Below, piece after piece: positions 9,192-18,132 of a stretch of 59,604 bases of DNA (position 1 is the first letter of the stretch; each line of letters starts with the position of its first letter). A program made the position numbers and the translations under genes. A model generated the notes under the pieces. That model had not been told where the DNA came from and ran no database searches. It saw only the letters and a list, made by a program, of their open reading frames with translations. Origin of the DNA: Bacillus thermotolerans. GTDB lineage: Bacteria; Bacillota; Bacilli; Bacillales; Domibacillaceae. The stretch covers positions 1 to 59,604 of the forward strand of contig NZ_JWJE02000023.1 of NCBI RefSeq assembly GCF_000812025.2, written 5' to 3'.

Positions 9192-9232
9192 AAGCTGCTT
9201 TGGAAGAGGTCTCTTCTGAAGCAGCTTTTTTT
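9192..9232 (+). terminator. Terminator after degU
   Basis: Nine-bp outer stem (AAGCTGCTT with AAGCAGCTT) plus an inner GAAGAG/CTCTTC, followed by seven T residues. Confidence 0.92.
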
Positions 9233-9384
9233 ATGCTGTTTAAGCTGGATCGATGGCCTGCTATTTCCTTGTGATAAAAGTATTATGTAAATTGTATCAC
9301 AGATCTCTCGAGATGAAAATACTGGATGTGAGTGAAATGATTCCCCTGGACCATTTCTCACAAGTAAGCAGGAAGAAGCAATGG

Positions 9385-9414
9385 TTGAGAAAGAACGGGC
9401 ATGTAGCGTACAAT
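9385..9414 (+). promoter_or_regulatory. Promoter of the lipoprotein gene
   Basis: TTGAGA (9385-9390), an 18-nt spacer and TACAAT (9409-9414). Transcription would start near 9421, which rules out the longer reading frame beginning at 9253. Confidence 0.65.
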
Positions 9415-9441
9415 AGGGCAAGAAAGGACGTGAAGACGCTG

Positions 9442-9987
9442 ATGTATAGATGGATGGGCTGCGCGTTGCTTGCCGGTGTTCTTTTGGCGGGCTGCGGGGG
9501 CGAAGAGGAACAGCAGGATGCTCCAGAGCAAGAAGCAAAGACGGCGGAGGAAACAGAGTCAGAGACCGATGGAGCGGCTAACGGAACGACAACCGTGAAG
9601 CAGCCGATTGAGGAAGCAGATAATATTCCTCCGGAGGAAAAGGAAGCGATTCTTGCTGTACTGGATCAGTATGTACAAGCCTTCAATAATGAAGATATAG
9701 ATGCTTATATGGAGACGATTTCCGAGAATGCTTCGTTCAACCATGAGGAAGAGCGGGCCTATGTGCAGCAAGTGTTCGACACCTTTGATGCGAAGATGAA
9801 TCCCGAGCATGTGAAGATTATTCAATATAATGAAGATGAGAAGGAAGCGCACGTATTTGTAGTTATGAAATCAACGACCAAAGATGCCGACAAAGGAAAA
9901 GAACTAGAAGAAACGACACGGCAAATTATGGTGTTTGCAAAGGAAGAGGACGGCTGGAAGCATACCGCTTTATCCGCCATGAAATAG
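9442..9987 (+). CDS. Putative lipoprotein with NTF2-like domain
   Basis: A 181-residue secreted lipoprotein. A short hydrophobic leader ends in a lipobox LLAGC (Cys18), followed by an acidic Glu-rich linker and a globular C-terminal part of about 115 residues. Features such as VLDQYVQAFNNEDIDAYM and the closing DGWKHTALSAMK resemble SnoaL/NTF2-like domains. Function is unknown. The ATG at 9442 or a GTG at 9430 could be the start; both lie just past the predicted transcription start, while the open frame upstream includes the promoter. The GTG gives a more typical signal-peptide length but sits too close to its AAGGA site. Confidence 0.75.
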   Translation: MYRWMGCALLAGVLLAGCGGEEEQQDAPEQEAKTAEETESETDGAANGTTTVKQPIEEADNIPPEEKEAILAVLDQYVQAFNNEDIDAYMETISENASFNHEEERAYVQQVFDTFDAKMNPEHVKIIQYNEDEKEAHVFVVMKSTTKDADKGKELEETTRQIMVFAKEEDGWKHTALSAMK

Positions 9988-10008
9988 CCTGTGAAAGAAC
10001 AGTAAAAT

Positions 10009-10017
10009 TGATATAAT
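10009..10017 (+). promoter_or_regulatory. Extended -10 promoter for luxS
   Basis: TG-A-TATAAT at 10009-10017, about 32 nt before the luxS start. The -35 is weak. No SAM riboswitch is seen. Confidence 0.5.
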
Positions 10018-10048
10018 GAAAATAACTTATAGAGAAGGAGCGAAGAAC

Positions 10049-10516
10049 ATGTCTGAACAAAAACGAATGAACGTAGAAAGCTTTAACCTGGACCATACGA
10101 AAGTAAAAGCCCCTTACATCCGGTTAGCCGGTGTTGTCGAAGGACAAAGCGGGGATAAAATTCATAAATATGACCTGCGCTTCTCACAGCCAAACAAGGA
10201 GCATATGGAAATGCCGGCTCTTCACTCATTGGAGCATATGATGGCTGAATTCAGCCGCAACCATTCAGACAAGATTGTGGATGTGGGACCGATGGGCTGT
10301 CAGACAGGCTACTATATGTCTCTCATTAATCATGACGATTACGAGGATGTTTTGCGCATTGTCGAAGCAACGTTGAAGGATGTGCTTGAAGCAGAAGAAG
10401 TCCCAGCCTGCAATGAAGTGCAATGCGGATGGGCGGCAAGCCACAGCTTAGAAGGTGCCAAGGAGCTGGCCCGTTACATGCTTTCGAAGCGTGATGAGTG
10501 GACGGAAGTATTTTAA
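10049..10516 (+). CDS. luxS: S-ribosylhomocysteine lyase LuxS
   Basis: A 155-residue enzyme that cleaves S-ribosylhomocysteine to homocysteine and DPD, the precursor of autoinducer-2, in the activated methyl cycle. The metal site is visible as HSLEH (H59, H63) and C126 in VQCGWA; the catalytic C84 is in [10 protein letters not shown]. The length is normal for the family. The ATG at 10049 follows AAGGAG by eight nt. It is monocistronic, with its own promoter and a terminator shared with the convergent thioesterase gene. It is not metabolically linked to the neighbouring phenylacetate genes. Confidence 0.97.
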   Translation: MSEQKRMNVESFNLDHTKVKAPYIRLAGVVEGQSGDKIHKYDLRFSQPNKEHMEMPALHSLEHMMAEFSRNHSDKIVDVGPMGCQTGYYMSLINHDDYEDVLRIVEATLKDVLEAEEVPACNEVQCGWAASHSLEGAKELARYMLSKRDEWTEVF

Positions 10517-10533
10517 TCTAAATAGACCGTATA

Positions 10534-10563
10534 AAAAAACTGCCGAAGCCGGCAGTTTTTTTA
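10534..10563. terminator. Bidirectional terminator luxS/thioesterase
   Basis: CTGCCG/CGGCAG stem (10540-10545 with 10550-10555) flanked by A residues on the left and T residues on the right, serving both convergent genes. Confidence 0.88.
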
Positions 10564-11016
10564 TTTATCTTCATCGACTGGGACGAAGAACTGTTCTTTT
10601 CGGTAAACAGTTGCTTCCATTGTAGCCAGGAGATTGCCTTCACTTTCCACAGCAATGCGGTACCAGGCGATACGGCGGGTTTTCTTTGCCTCTGTGGCTG
10701 TAGCGGTTAAAATACTCCCTTTTAAGCCGGGAGCCATGAAATTCATGTTAGTAGATAAACCGACCGAGACTTTGCCGTACGAGTTGCTCGCTGCCGCAAA
10801 CACATAGTCAGCAAGGGCGAACATAACAGCTCCGTGAACAGTGCCGTGAGCATTCAGCATATAATCCTCAATGACCAATTCGGCGGAAGCCGTTCCCTTT
10901 CCAAGATCCGTTAAGCGAATGCCTAAATGATTGGCATACGGTTCCTTTTGCATAGTTTCCATAATCTGATCATAATGCGTATCATGAATCACTGCTTCAT
11001 CTAACTGCTTCGTCAA
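10561..11016 (-). CDS. paaI: Hotdog-fold thioesterase (PaaI-like)
   Basis: A 151-residue single hotdog domain. The motif HGTVHGAVMFALADYVFAAA with its catalytic Asp matches the PaaI group of hydroxyphenylacetyl-CoA thioesterases. Such enzymes rescue CoA from dead-end phenylacetyl-CoA derivatives. Two TTG codons (11022 and 11016) lie close together; the second is eight nt from AGAGG and is preferred. It is divergent from paaK across a 400-nt regulatory region. The function is well supported by the gene neighbourhood, but hotdog thioesterases are promiscuous. Confidence 0.82.
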   Translation of the reverse strand: MTKQLDEAVIHDTHYDQIMETMQKEPYANHLGIRLTDLGKGTASAELVIEDYMLNAHGTVHGAVMFALADYVFAAASNSYGKVSVGLSTNMNFMAPGLKGSILTATATEAKKTRRIAWYRIAVESEGNLLATMEATVYRKEQFFVPVDEDK

Positions 11017-11428
11017 TGTCAACGCCTCTTTCTGTTTTTAAGAATAATGATCAAACGTTTTAAAAAACGGTCAATCTTATGTTGTTATTTATCACGTTAC
11101 AAGTTAACATAAGTAAGAGAGAATGTAAACACAAGATTCAGACAGTTCAGTCATTGGTCTATTACTTAGTTAATCATTTATTTTCTGTTTAAGGTATCTG
11201 TAATTCTGCTTAAAACAAAGGAAAAGACTGTAAAAAATCAGAATAAAAACTATATAAAAATAAATTTTAATACCAATTTTCAGAATTTTGATATTGACAA
11301 CGCTCTCATAAGATTTTAAAATTTACCTATATTACGTAATTTAATTTAGCGTTGTCAAAGTGTTATAAATGATGAGCACGCAAGACGGATTGTAGCAAGA
11401 GATTATTAAACAACGGAGGGGTATGCAG
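11017..11428. other. Divergent paaI-paaK regulatory region
   Basis: About 410 nt, strongly AT-rich, without ORFs. It contains the paaK promoter and an 11-bp long-spaced inverted repeat (see 11294-11358), plus a palindrome ATTACGTAAT at 11331-11340. Nothing else is recognised. Confidence 0.6.
11294..11358 (+). promoter_or_regulatory. paaK promoter within a long-spaced inverted repeat
   Basis: TTGACA (11294-11299), a 17-nt spacer and TAAAAT (11317-11322) make a good vegetative promoter. The -35 box is the start of TTGACAACGCT, repeated in perfect inverted form as AGCGTTGTCAA at 11348-11358, 43 nt away. PaaX repressors are known to bind palindromes with widely spaced arms, and paaX is present at 23620, so this is a candidate PaaX operator. 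Confidence 0.6.
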
Positions 11429-12757
11429 ATGTATAATCCAGCATTTGAATCTATGGAACGTTCAAAGAAGGAAGAACTGCAAATTAATCGACTAAAAACG
11501 ACGGTGGAAAAGGTTTATAATAATGTCGAATTTTATAGAAACAAGTTCAACGAGCTTGGCATTACGCCGCAGGATATTAATAGCTTAGAAGACATTCAAA
11601 AACTTCCTTTCACGAAAAAGCAAGATTTACGTGATAACTATCCATTTGGATTATTCGCTGTTTCCCAAGAGGAAGTGGTGCGTATCCATGGTTCCTCTGG
11701 TACAAGCGGAAAGCCGACAGTTGTAGGTTATACACAAAACGACATTGACATGTGGGGAGAAATCATTGCCCGTTCAATCGTAGCAGCAGGCGGACGGAAA
11801 TCTGATATTTTCCATAACGCTTACGGATATGGATTATTTACAGGCGGACTTGGGCTGCATTTCGGAGCAGAGAAGCTTGGAGCAGCAGTTGTTCCAATTT
11901 CTGGCGGCAACACAGACAGACAAATTACGTTAATTCAAGACTTCAAGCCAAGAGGTATTGCTGGTACACCATCTTACGTGATGAATATTGCAGAGAAGAT
12001 GGTCGACATGGGTCTTGATCCGAGAGAAACATCTTTAGAGTACGGCATCTTTGGAGCAGAGCCTTGGTCAGAAGCGATGCGCGAGAAGCTTGAGCAGACA
12101 TTCAACATCAAAGCGGTAGATATTTATGGATTGAGCGAAGTCATGGGGCCAGGCGTAGCGATTGAATGTCAGGAAGCACAAGATGGATTACACATTCAAG
12201 AGGATCACTTCTTTGTTGAAGTCATCGATCCAGAAACATTGCAGCCCGTTCCTGAGGGACAAGATGGCGAGCTTGTTTTTACTAGCTTAACTAAGGAAGC
12301 GTTTCCAATTATCAGATATCGTACAGGAGACATTGCTTCCATCACACGCGAAACATGCGCATGCGGACGTACAACTGTAAGAATGTCCCGAGTAAAAGGA
12401 CGTACAGATGACATGATTATTCTCCGCGGTGTAAACGTATTCCCTTCCGAAATCGAACGCGTATTGCTAGAAGTGAAAGGGCTTGCACCAAACTATCAAA
12501 TTCATTTATTGAGAAAAGGCACAATGGATGGAGCAGAGCTGCACGTGGAAGTAGACGGACAGCTTTACGAAGAAATCGCGCAGGATCTCAATCATGAAAC
12601 AATCATGAAAATGAGAAAGCAAATCCAGCATGCAATGAAAAACACTTGCCTCGTAACGATGGATGTTGTCTTTAATGTACCGAAAGCGATTCCAAGATCA
12701 GAAGGAAAGGCTATTCGTGTAGTAGACCTTAGAAATTCTGGCGCAGTCGGTGTATAA
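11429..12757 (+). CDS. paaK: Phenylacetate-CoA ligase PaaK
   Basis: A 442-residue adenylate-forming enzyme that activates phenylacetate to phenylacetyl-CoA with ATP. The phosphate-binding loop is [15 protein letters not shown], followed by ANL-family motifs such as [12 protein letters not shown] and YRTGDIA and the C-terminal domain with [20 protein letters not shown]. Length is typical of PaaK. Two in-frame ATGs (11423, 11429) exist; the second is at better spacing from GGAGGGG. It heads a three-gene transcript with the ferredoxin reductase and ferredoxin, closed by a terminator at 14143. The Phe route below makes phenylacetyl-CoA without it, so PaaK would serve exogenous phenylacetate. Confidence 0.95.
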   Translation: MYNPAFESMERSKKEELQINRLKTTVEKVYNNVEFYRNKFNELGITPQDINSLEDIQKLPFTKKQDLRDNYPFGLFAVSQEEVVRIHGSSGTSGKPTVVGYTQNDIDMWGEIIARSIVAAGGRKSDIFHNAYGYGLFTGGLGLHFGAEKLGAAVVPISGGNTDRQITLIQDFKPRGIAGTPSYVMNIAEKMVDMGLDPRETSLEYGIFGAEPWSEAMREKLEQTFNIKAVDIYGLSEVMGPGVAIECQEAQDGLHIQEDHFFVEVIDPETLQPVPEGQDGELVFTSLTKEAFPIIRYRTGDIASITRETCACGRTTVRMSRVKGRTDDMIILRGVNVFPSEIERVLLEVKGLAPNYQIHLLRKGTMDGAELHVEVDGQLYEEIAQDLNHETIMKMRKQIQHAMKNTCLVTMDVVFNVPKAIPRSEGKAIRVVDLRNSGAVGV

Positions 12758-12792
12758 TAAAAGAATATTCTGAAGTTAGGAGGAACGAAAGA

Positions 12793-13827
12793 ATGTCTGA
12801 CAACAACCAGCAAATTTTTGACACCACGATTATTGGAGGAGGGCCTGTCGGTTTATTCACTGCTTTCTATGCAGGGATGAGACAGATGTCATGCAAGATT
12901 ATTGAAAGTCTCCCGCAGCTTGGCGGCCAGCTGTCTGCTCTTTATCCAGAGAAGTATATTTACGATGTGGCCGGCTTTCCAAAAGTGAGAGCACAGGAGC
13001 TCGTAGATAACCTCGTAGAACAAATGGAGCAATTTAGCCCAACGATCTGCTTAGAAGAATCTGTTCAGGAAGTGGAAAAGCAGGCAGATGGTGTATTTAA
13101 GATCACAACGAATGCAGGCACGCATTTAACGAAGACGATCATCATCACGGCCGGAAACGGCGCTTTCCAGCCGAGAAAGCTTGAGCTAGAAGGAGCCGAG
13201 AAGTTCGAAGGAAAGAATCTGCATTACTTCGTCAATGACTTAAACAAGTTTGCCGGCAAAAAGGTTCAAATCTTCGGCGGCGGCGACTCCGCTGTAGACT
13301 GGGCGCTTATGCTTGAGCCGATTGCGGAGCAGGTCACTGTGACTCACCGCCGGGACAAGTTCCGTGCACACGAGCACAGCGTAGAACAAATGAAGAATTC
13401 AGCGGTAAACGTTCTAACACCATTTGTACCGACTGAGCTCATTGGTGAAGACCGGATCGAACAAGTTGTGCTTGAGGAAGTAAAGGGCGAGCGCAAAGAA
13501 GTGATTGATGTAGATGACGTCATCGTTACTTACGGATTCGTTTCTTCTCTTGGACCAATTAAAGAGTGGGGACTCGAAATCGAAAAGAACAGCATCGTAG
13601 TCAATTCCCGTATGGAAACGAATATCGAAGGCATTTACGCTGCGGGCGATATTTGTACATACGACGGGAAAGTCAAGCTGATTGCCAGCGGTTTTGGTGA
13701 AGCGCCTACTGCAATCAGCAATGCGAAAGTGTACATTGATCCGAAGTCTAAAGTTCAGCCGCTTCACAGCACTTCTGTCATGGACCCGGAAACACAAAAG
13801 AAAAAAGCTGCCAAAGCGGCAAAATAA
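12793..13827 (+). CDS. Ferredoxin/flavodoxin-NADP reductase (YumC type)
   Basis: A 344-residue flavoprotein of the thioredoxin-reductase-like FNR group. An FAD-binding GGGPVG motif lies near residue 15 and a second nucleotide-binding [11 protein letters not shown] at about 160-170; there is no CxxC redox pair, which separates it from thioredoxin reductase. It moves electrons from NADPH to ferredoxin. It sits 36 nt after paaK and is followed directly by a ferredoxin gene. No PaaE-like reductase is present in the cluster, so this gene is a reasonable electron supplier for the PaaABC epoxidase. That role is inferred. Confidence 0.88.
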   Translation: MSDNNQQIFDTTIIGGGPVGLFTAFYAGMRQMSCKIIESLPQLGGQLSALYPEKYIYDVAGFPKVRAQELVDNLVEQMEQFSPTICLEESVQEVEKQADGVFKITTNAGTHLTKTIIITAGNGAFQPRKLELEGAEKFEGKNLHYFVNDLNKFAGKKVQIFGGGDSAVDWALMLEPIAEQVTVTHRRDKFRAHEHSVEQMKNSAVNVLTPFVPTELIGEDRIEQVVLEEVKGERKEVIDVDDVIVTYGFVSSLGPIKEWGLEIEKNSIVVNSRMETNIEGIYAAGDICTYDGKVKLIASGFGEAPTAISNAKVYIDPKSKVQPLHSTSVMDPETQKKKAAKAAK

Positions 13828-14103
<276 letters not shown>

Positions 14104-14142
14104 TCGGAAACATAATACTTCTTTTAGCATAGAATAAGAAAG

Positions 14143-14179
14143 AAAAAAGCGTTTGTCTCTAGGGGCGAACGCTTTTTTT
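14143..14179 (+). terminator. Terminator after the paaK operon
   Basis: Stem GCGTTTG with CGAACGC extended by A-T pairs, loop of ten nt, T-run on the right. Confidence 0.9.
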
Positions 14180-14255
14180 AAGCGTGAATAGCAGCGGGTA
14201 GAAAAACTTGTTAGAAAAATGGATAAAAATTTTTAAAAAAGTTATCAGAATATAA

Positions 14256-14305
14256 TTGCATTTAATATAACAATAAATTATAATAACGTTATATAAATGT
14301 TATAT
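14256..14305 (+). promoter_or_regulatory. paaA operon promoter with inverted repeats
   Basis: TTGCAT (14256-14261), a 17-nt spacer and TATAAT (14279-14284). An ATATAACA/TGTTATAT inverted repeat (14265-14272, 14298-14305) flanks the -10, and the palindrome ATAACGTTAT (14283-14292) covers the start site. It lies 48 nt before paaA. Confidence 0.6.
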
Positions 14306-14352
14306 AAAAATGCTCTTTACTTTATAGGATAAATTTAAAGGAGGATTAGACA

Positions 14353-15309
14353 ATGACTAATCTTGCGTTAGCAGCAACTGAAGAAGAAAAAATGGAACGG
14401 TTTATGGAGAAGATCGAAAAAGGAATCAAAATTGAAGCCGATGACTGGATGCCGGAAGAGTACCGTACAACGCTAATCAAGCTGATTTCCATGCACGGAA
14501 TGAGCGAAATCATGGGAGCGCTTCCAGAGAAGGAATGGGTACCAAAAGCGCCATCTTTACACAGAAAGCTTGGCATTATGGCAAAGGTTCAGGACGAAAT
14601 GGGTCACGGTCAGCTTCTACTTCGCGTAGCGGAAGACTTGCTGAAGCCTTACGGCAAAACACGCGGTGACTTAATGCAGGATCTGTTCACTGGCAAATTG
14701 AAATTCCACAACGTGTTCCATGCAGAAACGAGAACATGGGGAGACGCTGGCTTGATCGGATGGCTCGTAGACGGTGCGGCTATCATCACACAAACAGATA
14801 TGCTGAACGCTTCTTACGGACCGTATGCTAGAGCACTTCACCGCATCTGTGCAGAAGAAGTATTCCACGCACAGCACGGTGAGGCGATTATTATGGCACT
14901 GGCTGAAGGAACAGATGAGCAAAGAGCGATGATCCAGGATGCGCTAAACCGCTGGTGGAACTCTCTATTAGTCTTCTTCGGACCGGCTGCAAAAGAAACA
15001 CTAGGAACATCTAAACAAGACGTAACGATCAAATATAAAATCAGAACAAAGACAAACGAGCAGTTAAGACAGGATTTCTTCACTAAATATGTTCCACGCA
15101 TTCTATCTCTTGGATTGGAACTTCCTGATAAGACAATGCACTACAATGAAGAGAAGGAAGTATGGGTATACCAGGAGCCGGATTGGTCAGAGCTGAAAGC
15201 GGTTGCCAGAAATGAAGGAGCACGCTCTCAGGCACGCCTGAACTTACGCAGAACATCTTATCAAACAAATGCATGGGTACGCGACGCGCTTGCAGCGACG
15301 ATCAGCTAA
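14353..15309 (+). CDS. paaA: Phenylacetyl-CoA 1,2-epoxidase catalytic subunit PaaA
   Basis: A 318-residue catalytic subunit of the bacterial diiron monooxygenase family. With PaaB and PaaC it converts phenylacetyl-CoA to ring-1,2-epoxyphenylacetyl-CoA. Iron-ligand helices are seen as VQDEMGHGQ and AEEVFHAQHGE, in the expected order. Length is normal. GGAGG lies eight nt before the ATG. It is the first gene of a colinear run reaching to paaJ or beyond. Electron supply would come from the upstream reductase and ferredoxin, since no paaE follows paaD. Confidence 0.97.
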   Translation: MTNLALAATEEEKMERFMEKIEKGIKIEADDWMPEEYRTTLIKLISMHGMSEIMGALPEKEWVPKAPSLHRKLGIMAKVQDEMGHGQLLLRVAEDLLKPYGKTRGDLMQDLFTGKLKFHNVFHAETRTWGDAGLIGWLVDGAAIITQTDMLNASYGPYARALHRICAEEVFHAQHGEAIIMALAEGTDEQRAMIQDALNRWWNSLLVFFGPAAKETLGTSKQDVTIKYKIRTKTNEQLRQDFFTKYVPRILSLGLELPDKTMHYNEEKEVWVYQEPDWSELKAVARNEGARSQARLNLRRTSYQTNAWVRDALAATIS

Positions 15310-15332
15310 TAACGGAAAGGAGCAGATGAAAC

Positions 15333-15677
15333 ATGTCAGAAAAAACCTTCTATCAAGAATATGAAGTATTTAGCAAACGGACACCAAGCTCTGGTTTTCA
15401 ACACCAGTTCAGCTTGCTTGCTCCAAATGAAGATATGGCGATGATTATGGCGCAGGAGAACTTTATGCGCCGTGAGCCGGTAGCGGACATTTGGGTCGTT
15501 AACCGCAAGCATATCAGAGGGATGAATGAGGAAGAGAAACTAACGCTTAACCGCCTTGATAATAAAGAGTACCGTACAGCAAAAGGCTACGGATACTTAA
15601 AGAAGAAGTGGCGTAAATACGAACAGCAAATGCTTGACGAAAAAGAAATCATGTCGTGGGGAGGAAAGAAGAAATGA
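15333..15677 (+). CDS. paaB: Phenylacetyl-CoA 1,2-epoxidase subunit PaaB
   Basis: A 114-residue small subunit bridging PaaA-PaaC in the epoxidase complex. Recognisable are the N-terminal YEVFSKRTPSSGFQHQFSLL and REPVADIWVV segments. It has no catalytic metal site. AGGAG precedes the ATG and the gene overlaps paaC by 4 nt (ATGA), indicating tight translational coupling and matched stoichiometry. Confidence 0.96.
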   Translation: MSEKTFYQEYEVFSKRTPSSGFQHQFSLLAPNEDMAMIMAQENFMRREPVADIWVVNRKHIRGMNEEEKLTLNRLDNKEYRTAKGYGYLKKKWRKYEQQMLDEKEIMSWGGKKK

Positions 15678-16486
15678 GCAACGCAGAAAACGTATTAAGT
15701 CCGGAGTACAAAGAAGCTTTAAAAACTCTTTTATTCCAATTAGCAGATGACGATTTCTTACTATCTTTCCGCGGTTCCGAGTGGCTTGGACTAGCGCCTC
15801 ATATTGAAGAGGACGTTGCTTCTTCTTCGATCAGCCAGGATACAATGGGTCATGCGGCTATGTACTATAAGCTTCTAGAAGATCTTGGTGAAGGGAACGC
15901 GGATGCACTTGCTCATGCGCGCCCGGCAGAGGAAAGAAAGAACAGCGTGCTAGCAGAGCGTGTGAACGGAGAAGGCTATTACTTGGAAACACCAGAATAC
16001 GATTGGGCTTATGCGGTAGTAAGAAACTTCTTCTACGCACAAGCCAAAAAAGTAAAAATTGATTCCTTGCGCACAAGCTCTTACCAGCCGCTTGCTGAAA
16101 CAGCCGTGAAGGTGAGCATGGAGCTTTACTACCACCTTATGCACTGGAAGCTTTGGTTCACTCAGCTGCTTAGCTCTACAGATGAAGCAAAGCGCAGAAT
16201 GAACAATGCGATTGAGCTTGTTATGAAGGATTTCGGCGATATCTTCTCTTACGGAAACGCAAAGGATGCGATTGAGAAGGAAGGCCTGATCGCGAAAGAA
16301 GAAGAGCTTAAAGCTAATTGGACAGAAAGAATGAAGCCGGTCTTTGAATCTCTTGGCATGGAAGTGCCTGCTATCCCGGCAGCATCAGAGAAAAACGGCC
16401 GTAACGGTGAACATACGGAAGACTTAACAGAAGCGCTCACGACGCTTTCAGAAGTGTATCGCCTGGACCCTGCAGCAGCTTGGTAA
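15674..16486 (+). CDS. paaC: Phenylacetyl-CoA 1,2-epoxidase structural subunit PaaC
   Basis: A 270-residue ferritin-like subunit forming the PaaA-PaaC heterodimer. It shows the PaaC pattern (LAPHIEEDVASSSISQDTMG, YAVVRNFFYAQ) with a reduced set of metal ligands, so it is structural rather than catalytic. The ATG at 15674 overlaps the paaB stop codon; GGGGAGG lies just upstream. A codon 18 nt earlier is also in frame but would place the ribosome site inside the coding sequence. Confidence 0.96.
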   Translation: MSNAENVLSPEYKEALKTLLFQLADDDFLLSFRGSEWLGLAPHIEEDVASSSISQDTMGHAAMYYKLLEDLGEGNADALAHARPAEERKNSVLAERVNGEGYYLETPEYDWAYAVVRNFFYAQAKKVKIDSLRTSSYQPLAETAVKVSMELYYHLMHWKLWFTQLLSSTDEAKRRMNNAIELVMKDFGDIFSYGNAKDAIEKEGLIAKEEELKANWTERMKPVFESLGMEVPAIPAASEKNGRNGEHTEDLTEALTTLSEVYRLDPAAAW

Positions 16487-16512
16487 TTTAACAACTTATA
16501 AAGAGGTGTTCA

Positions 16513-17019
16513 ATGATGGCTACACCTATTGAATCATTAAATGAACGGAAGATATACGAAGCGTTGAAAAACGTGAAAGACCCAGAGATTGATACAGTAA
16601 GCATTATCGATCTTGGAATGGTAGAAAGCGCATCCTTAGAAGGGGACGAAGTGAAAGTTGTGCTGCTTCCAACCTTCTTAGGGTGCCCAGCATTAGAAAT
16701 TATTAAGAAAAACACAGAAAATTCTTTAAAAGAGCTACCGTTTATTGATAAAGTAGAGGTAGAGTTTATTTACAATCCGCCATGGACTTCCGATCGAATC
16801 ACAGATGAAGGTCATAAAGGATTGCGCAAATTTGGGATTGCCCCGCCGCCGGAGCACTTTGAAGAGGATGGCAGCTGGCATGTAGATTGTCCGTATTGCG
16901 GCTCGACGTATGTCACGATGGATAACATTTTCGGACCGACCGCTTGCCGAAGCATTCTATATTGCAAGAGCTGTAAGAATCCATTCGAAGCAATGAAACC
17001 GGTTTCGACAATGATGTAG
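16513..17019 (+). CDS. paaD: Phenylacetate pathway Fe-S assembly factor PaaD
   Basis: A 168-residue protein with an N-terminal MIP18/DUF59 domain (VKDPEIDTVSIIDLGMV, FLGCPALEI) and a C-terminal zinc-ribbon-like part carrying paired cysteines in CPYCGS and CKSCKNPFEAMKP. PaaD is thought to help mature the metal centre or iron-sulfur partner of the Paa epoxidase. Its conserved presence here, although PaaE is replaced by an FNR and ferredoxin pair, is of interest. Start at 16513 or at the adjoining ATG at 16516. Confidence 0.94.
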   Translation: MMATPIESLNERKIYEALKNVKDPEIDTVSIIDLGMVESASLEGDEVKVVLLPTFLGCPALEIIKKNTENSLKELPFIDKVEVEFIYNPPWTSDRITDEGHKGLRKFGIAPPPEHFEEDGSWHVDCPYCGSTYVTMDNIFGPTACRSILYCKSCKNPFEAMKPVSTMM

Positions 17020-17036
17020 AGAGAGGAAGATGGAGA

Positions 17037-17342
17037 ATGGCAAAGGTAGTTGCACTGTACAAACAGCCACAAGACAAAGAGAAATTTGATGATCATTACT
17101 TTAACGTACACAGCCCGCTTACAGCGAAGATCCCTGGCCTTCGCGAAATGAAAGTAACAAAGTTTACTGGTTCCGCGATGGGCGGCGAGCCGGAATACTA
17201 TCTAATGTGCGAAATGATCTATGATAGCATGGAAGATTTAAAGAACGGCATGCGTTCAGAAGAAGGAAAAGCGTCCGGCAAAGACGTAATGGGATTTGCA
17301 GGTGACCTTGTAACCTTAATGATCGGCGAGGATGTTGAGTAA
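17037..17342 (+). CDS. EthD-family protein
   Basis: A 101-residue dimeric alpha-beta barrel protein of the EthD type, with the family features LYKQPQDKEKFDDHYFNVHSPL and a hydrophobic C-terminal strand. EthD-like proteins accompany oxidative ring or ether degradation genes, but their biochemical role is not settled. It overlaps the following crotonase gene by one nucleotide (TAATG). The context suggests a helper for an intermediate of the pathway, perhaps the epoxide or oxepin; this is a guess. Confidence 0.82.
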   Translation: MAKVVALYKQPQDKEKFDDHYFNVHSPLTAKIPGLREMKVTKFTGSAMGGEPEYYLMCEMIYDSMEDLKNGMRSEEGKASGKDVMGFAGDLVTLMIGEDVE

Positions 17343-18118
17343 TGAACCGTTTCGAATTCATTGAAACATCCGTAACAAACGGCACGGGGGTTATTGAACT
17401 GAATCGCCCCCGTCAGCTGAATTCTTTAAGACGGCAAATGGTAACTGAGATTGTCCAAGCCTTAGAAGCCTTTGATCGTGATGAAGAAGTCCGCGTCATT
17501 GTCCTTGCAGGAAAAGGACGGGCCTTCTCAGCTGGTGCGGATATTGATGAAATGGAAAAAGACGACCCGATTCGTCTGGAACTGCTGAACCAATTTGCCG
17601 AATGGGACAAAATCTCCCTTATTAAGAAGCCGATTATCGGAGCTGTTCAAGGCTTTGTGTTCGGTGGAGGCTTTGAGTTAGCGTTAAGCTGCGACATCCT
17701 GATTGCGGCCGACGGAACAGAGTTTTCTTTCCCAGAGGTATCGCTTGGCGTAATGCCGGGAGCGGGCGGCACACAAAGGCTGACAAAGCTGGTTGGCCGA
17801 ACAAAAGCACTGGAGTGGTTATGGACAGGGGAGCGAATCCCAGCTGTAGCAGCGAAGGAGCATGGCATCATTAACAAGATTGTAGCACCTGAACTATTGA
17901 TGGAAGAAACGCTGAAGCTTGCTGCAAGGATCGCCAAACAGCCGCCGCTATCCGTTCGTCTCATCAAGGATTCGGTCAACAAAGCCGTAGATTATCCGTT
18001 ATATGAAGGCATGCAGTATGAGCGGAAGAACTTCTATCTGCTGTTTGCTTCTCAAGATCAAAAAGAAGGCATGAATGCGTTTGTGGAAAAAAGGAAGCCG
18101 AATTTTGAAGGGAAGTAA
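17342..18118 (+). CDS. paaF: Enoyl-CoA hydratase (PaaF-like)
   Basis: A 258-residue crotonase. The oxyanion-hole segment FSAGADIDEM and both catalytic glutamates are present (GGGFELALSCD and FPEVSLGVMPGAGG), so it should be a true hydratase. In the pathway it would hydrate 2,3-dehydroadipyl-CoA (PaaF). Because the aldehyde dehydrogenase here lacks the MaoC hydratase domain of PaaZ, one of the two Glu-Glu crotonases could instead open oxepin-CoA, and the exact division of labour cannot be read from sequence. The ATG overlaps the previous stop. Confidence 0.85.
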   Translation: MNRFEFIETSVTNGTGVIELNRPRQLNSLRRQMVTEIVQALEAFDRDEEVRVIVLAGKGRAFSAGADIDEMEKDDPIRLELLNQFAEWDKISLIKKPIIGAVQGFVFGGGFELALSCDILIAADGTEFSFPEVSLGVMPGAGGTQRLTKLVGRTKALEWLWTGERIPAVAAKEHGIINKIVAPELLMEETLKLAARIAKQPPLSVRLIKDSVNKAVDYPLYEGMQYERKNFYLLFASQDQKEGMNAFVEKRKPNFEGK

Positions 18119-18132
18119 GGGGGATTTGTCGA

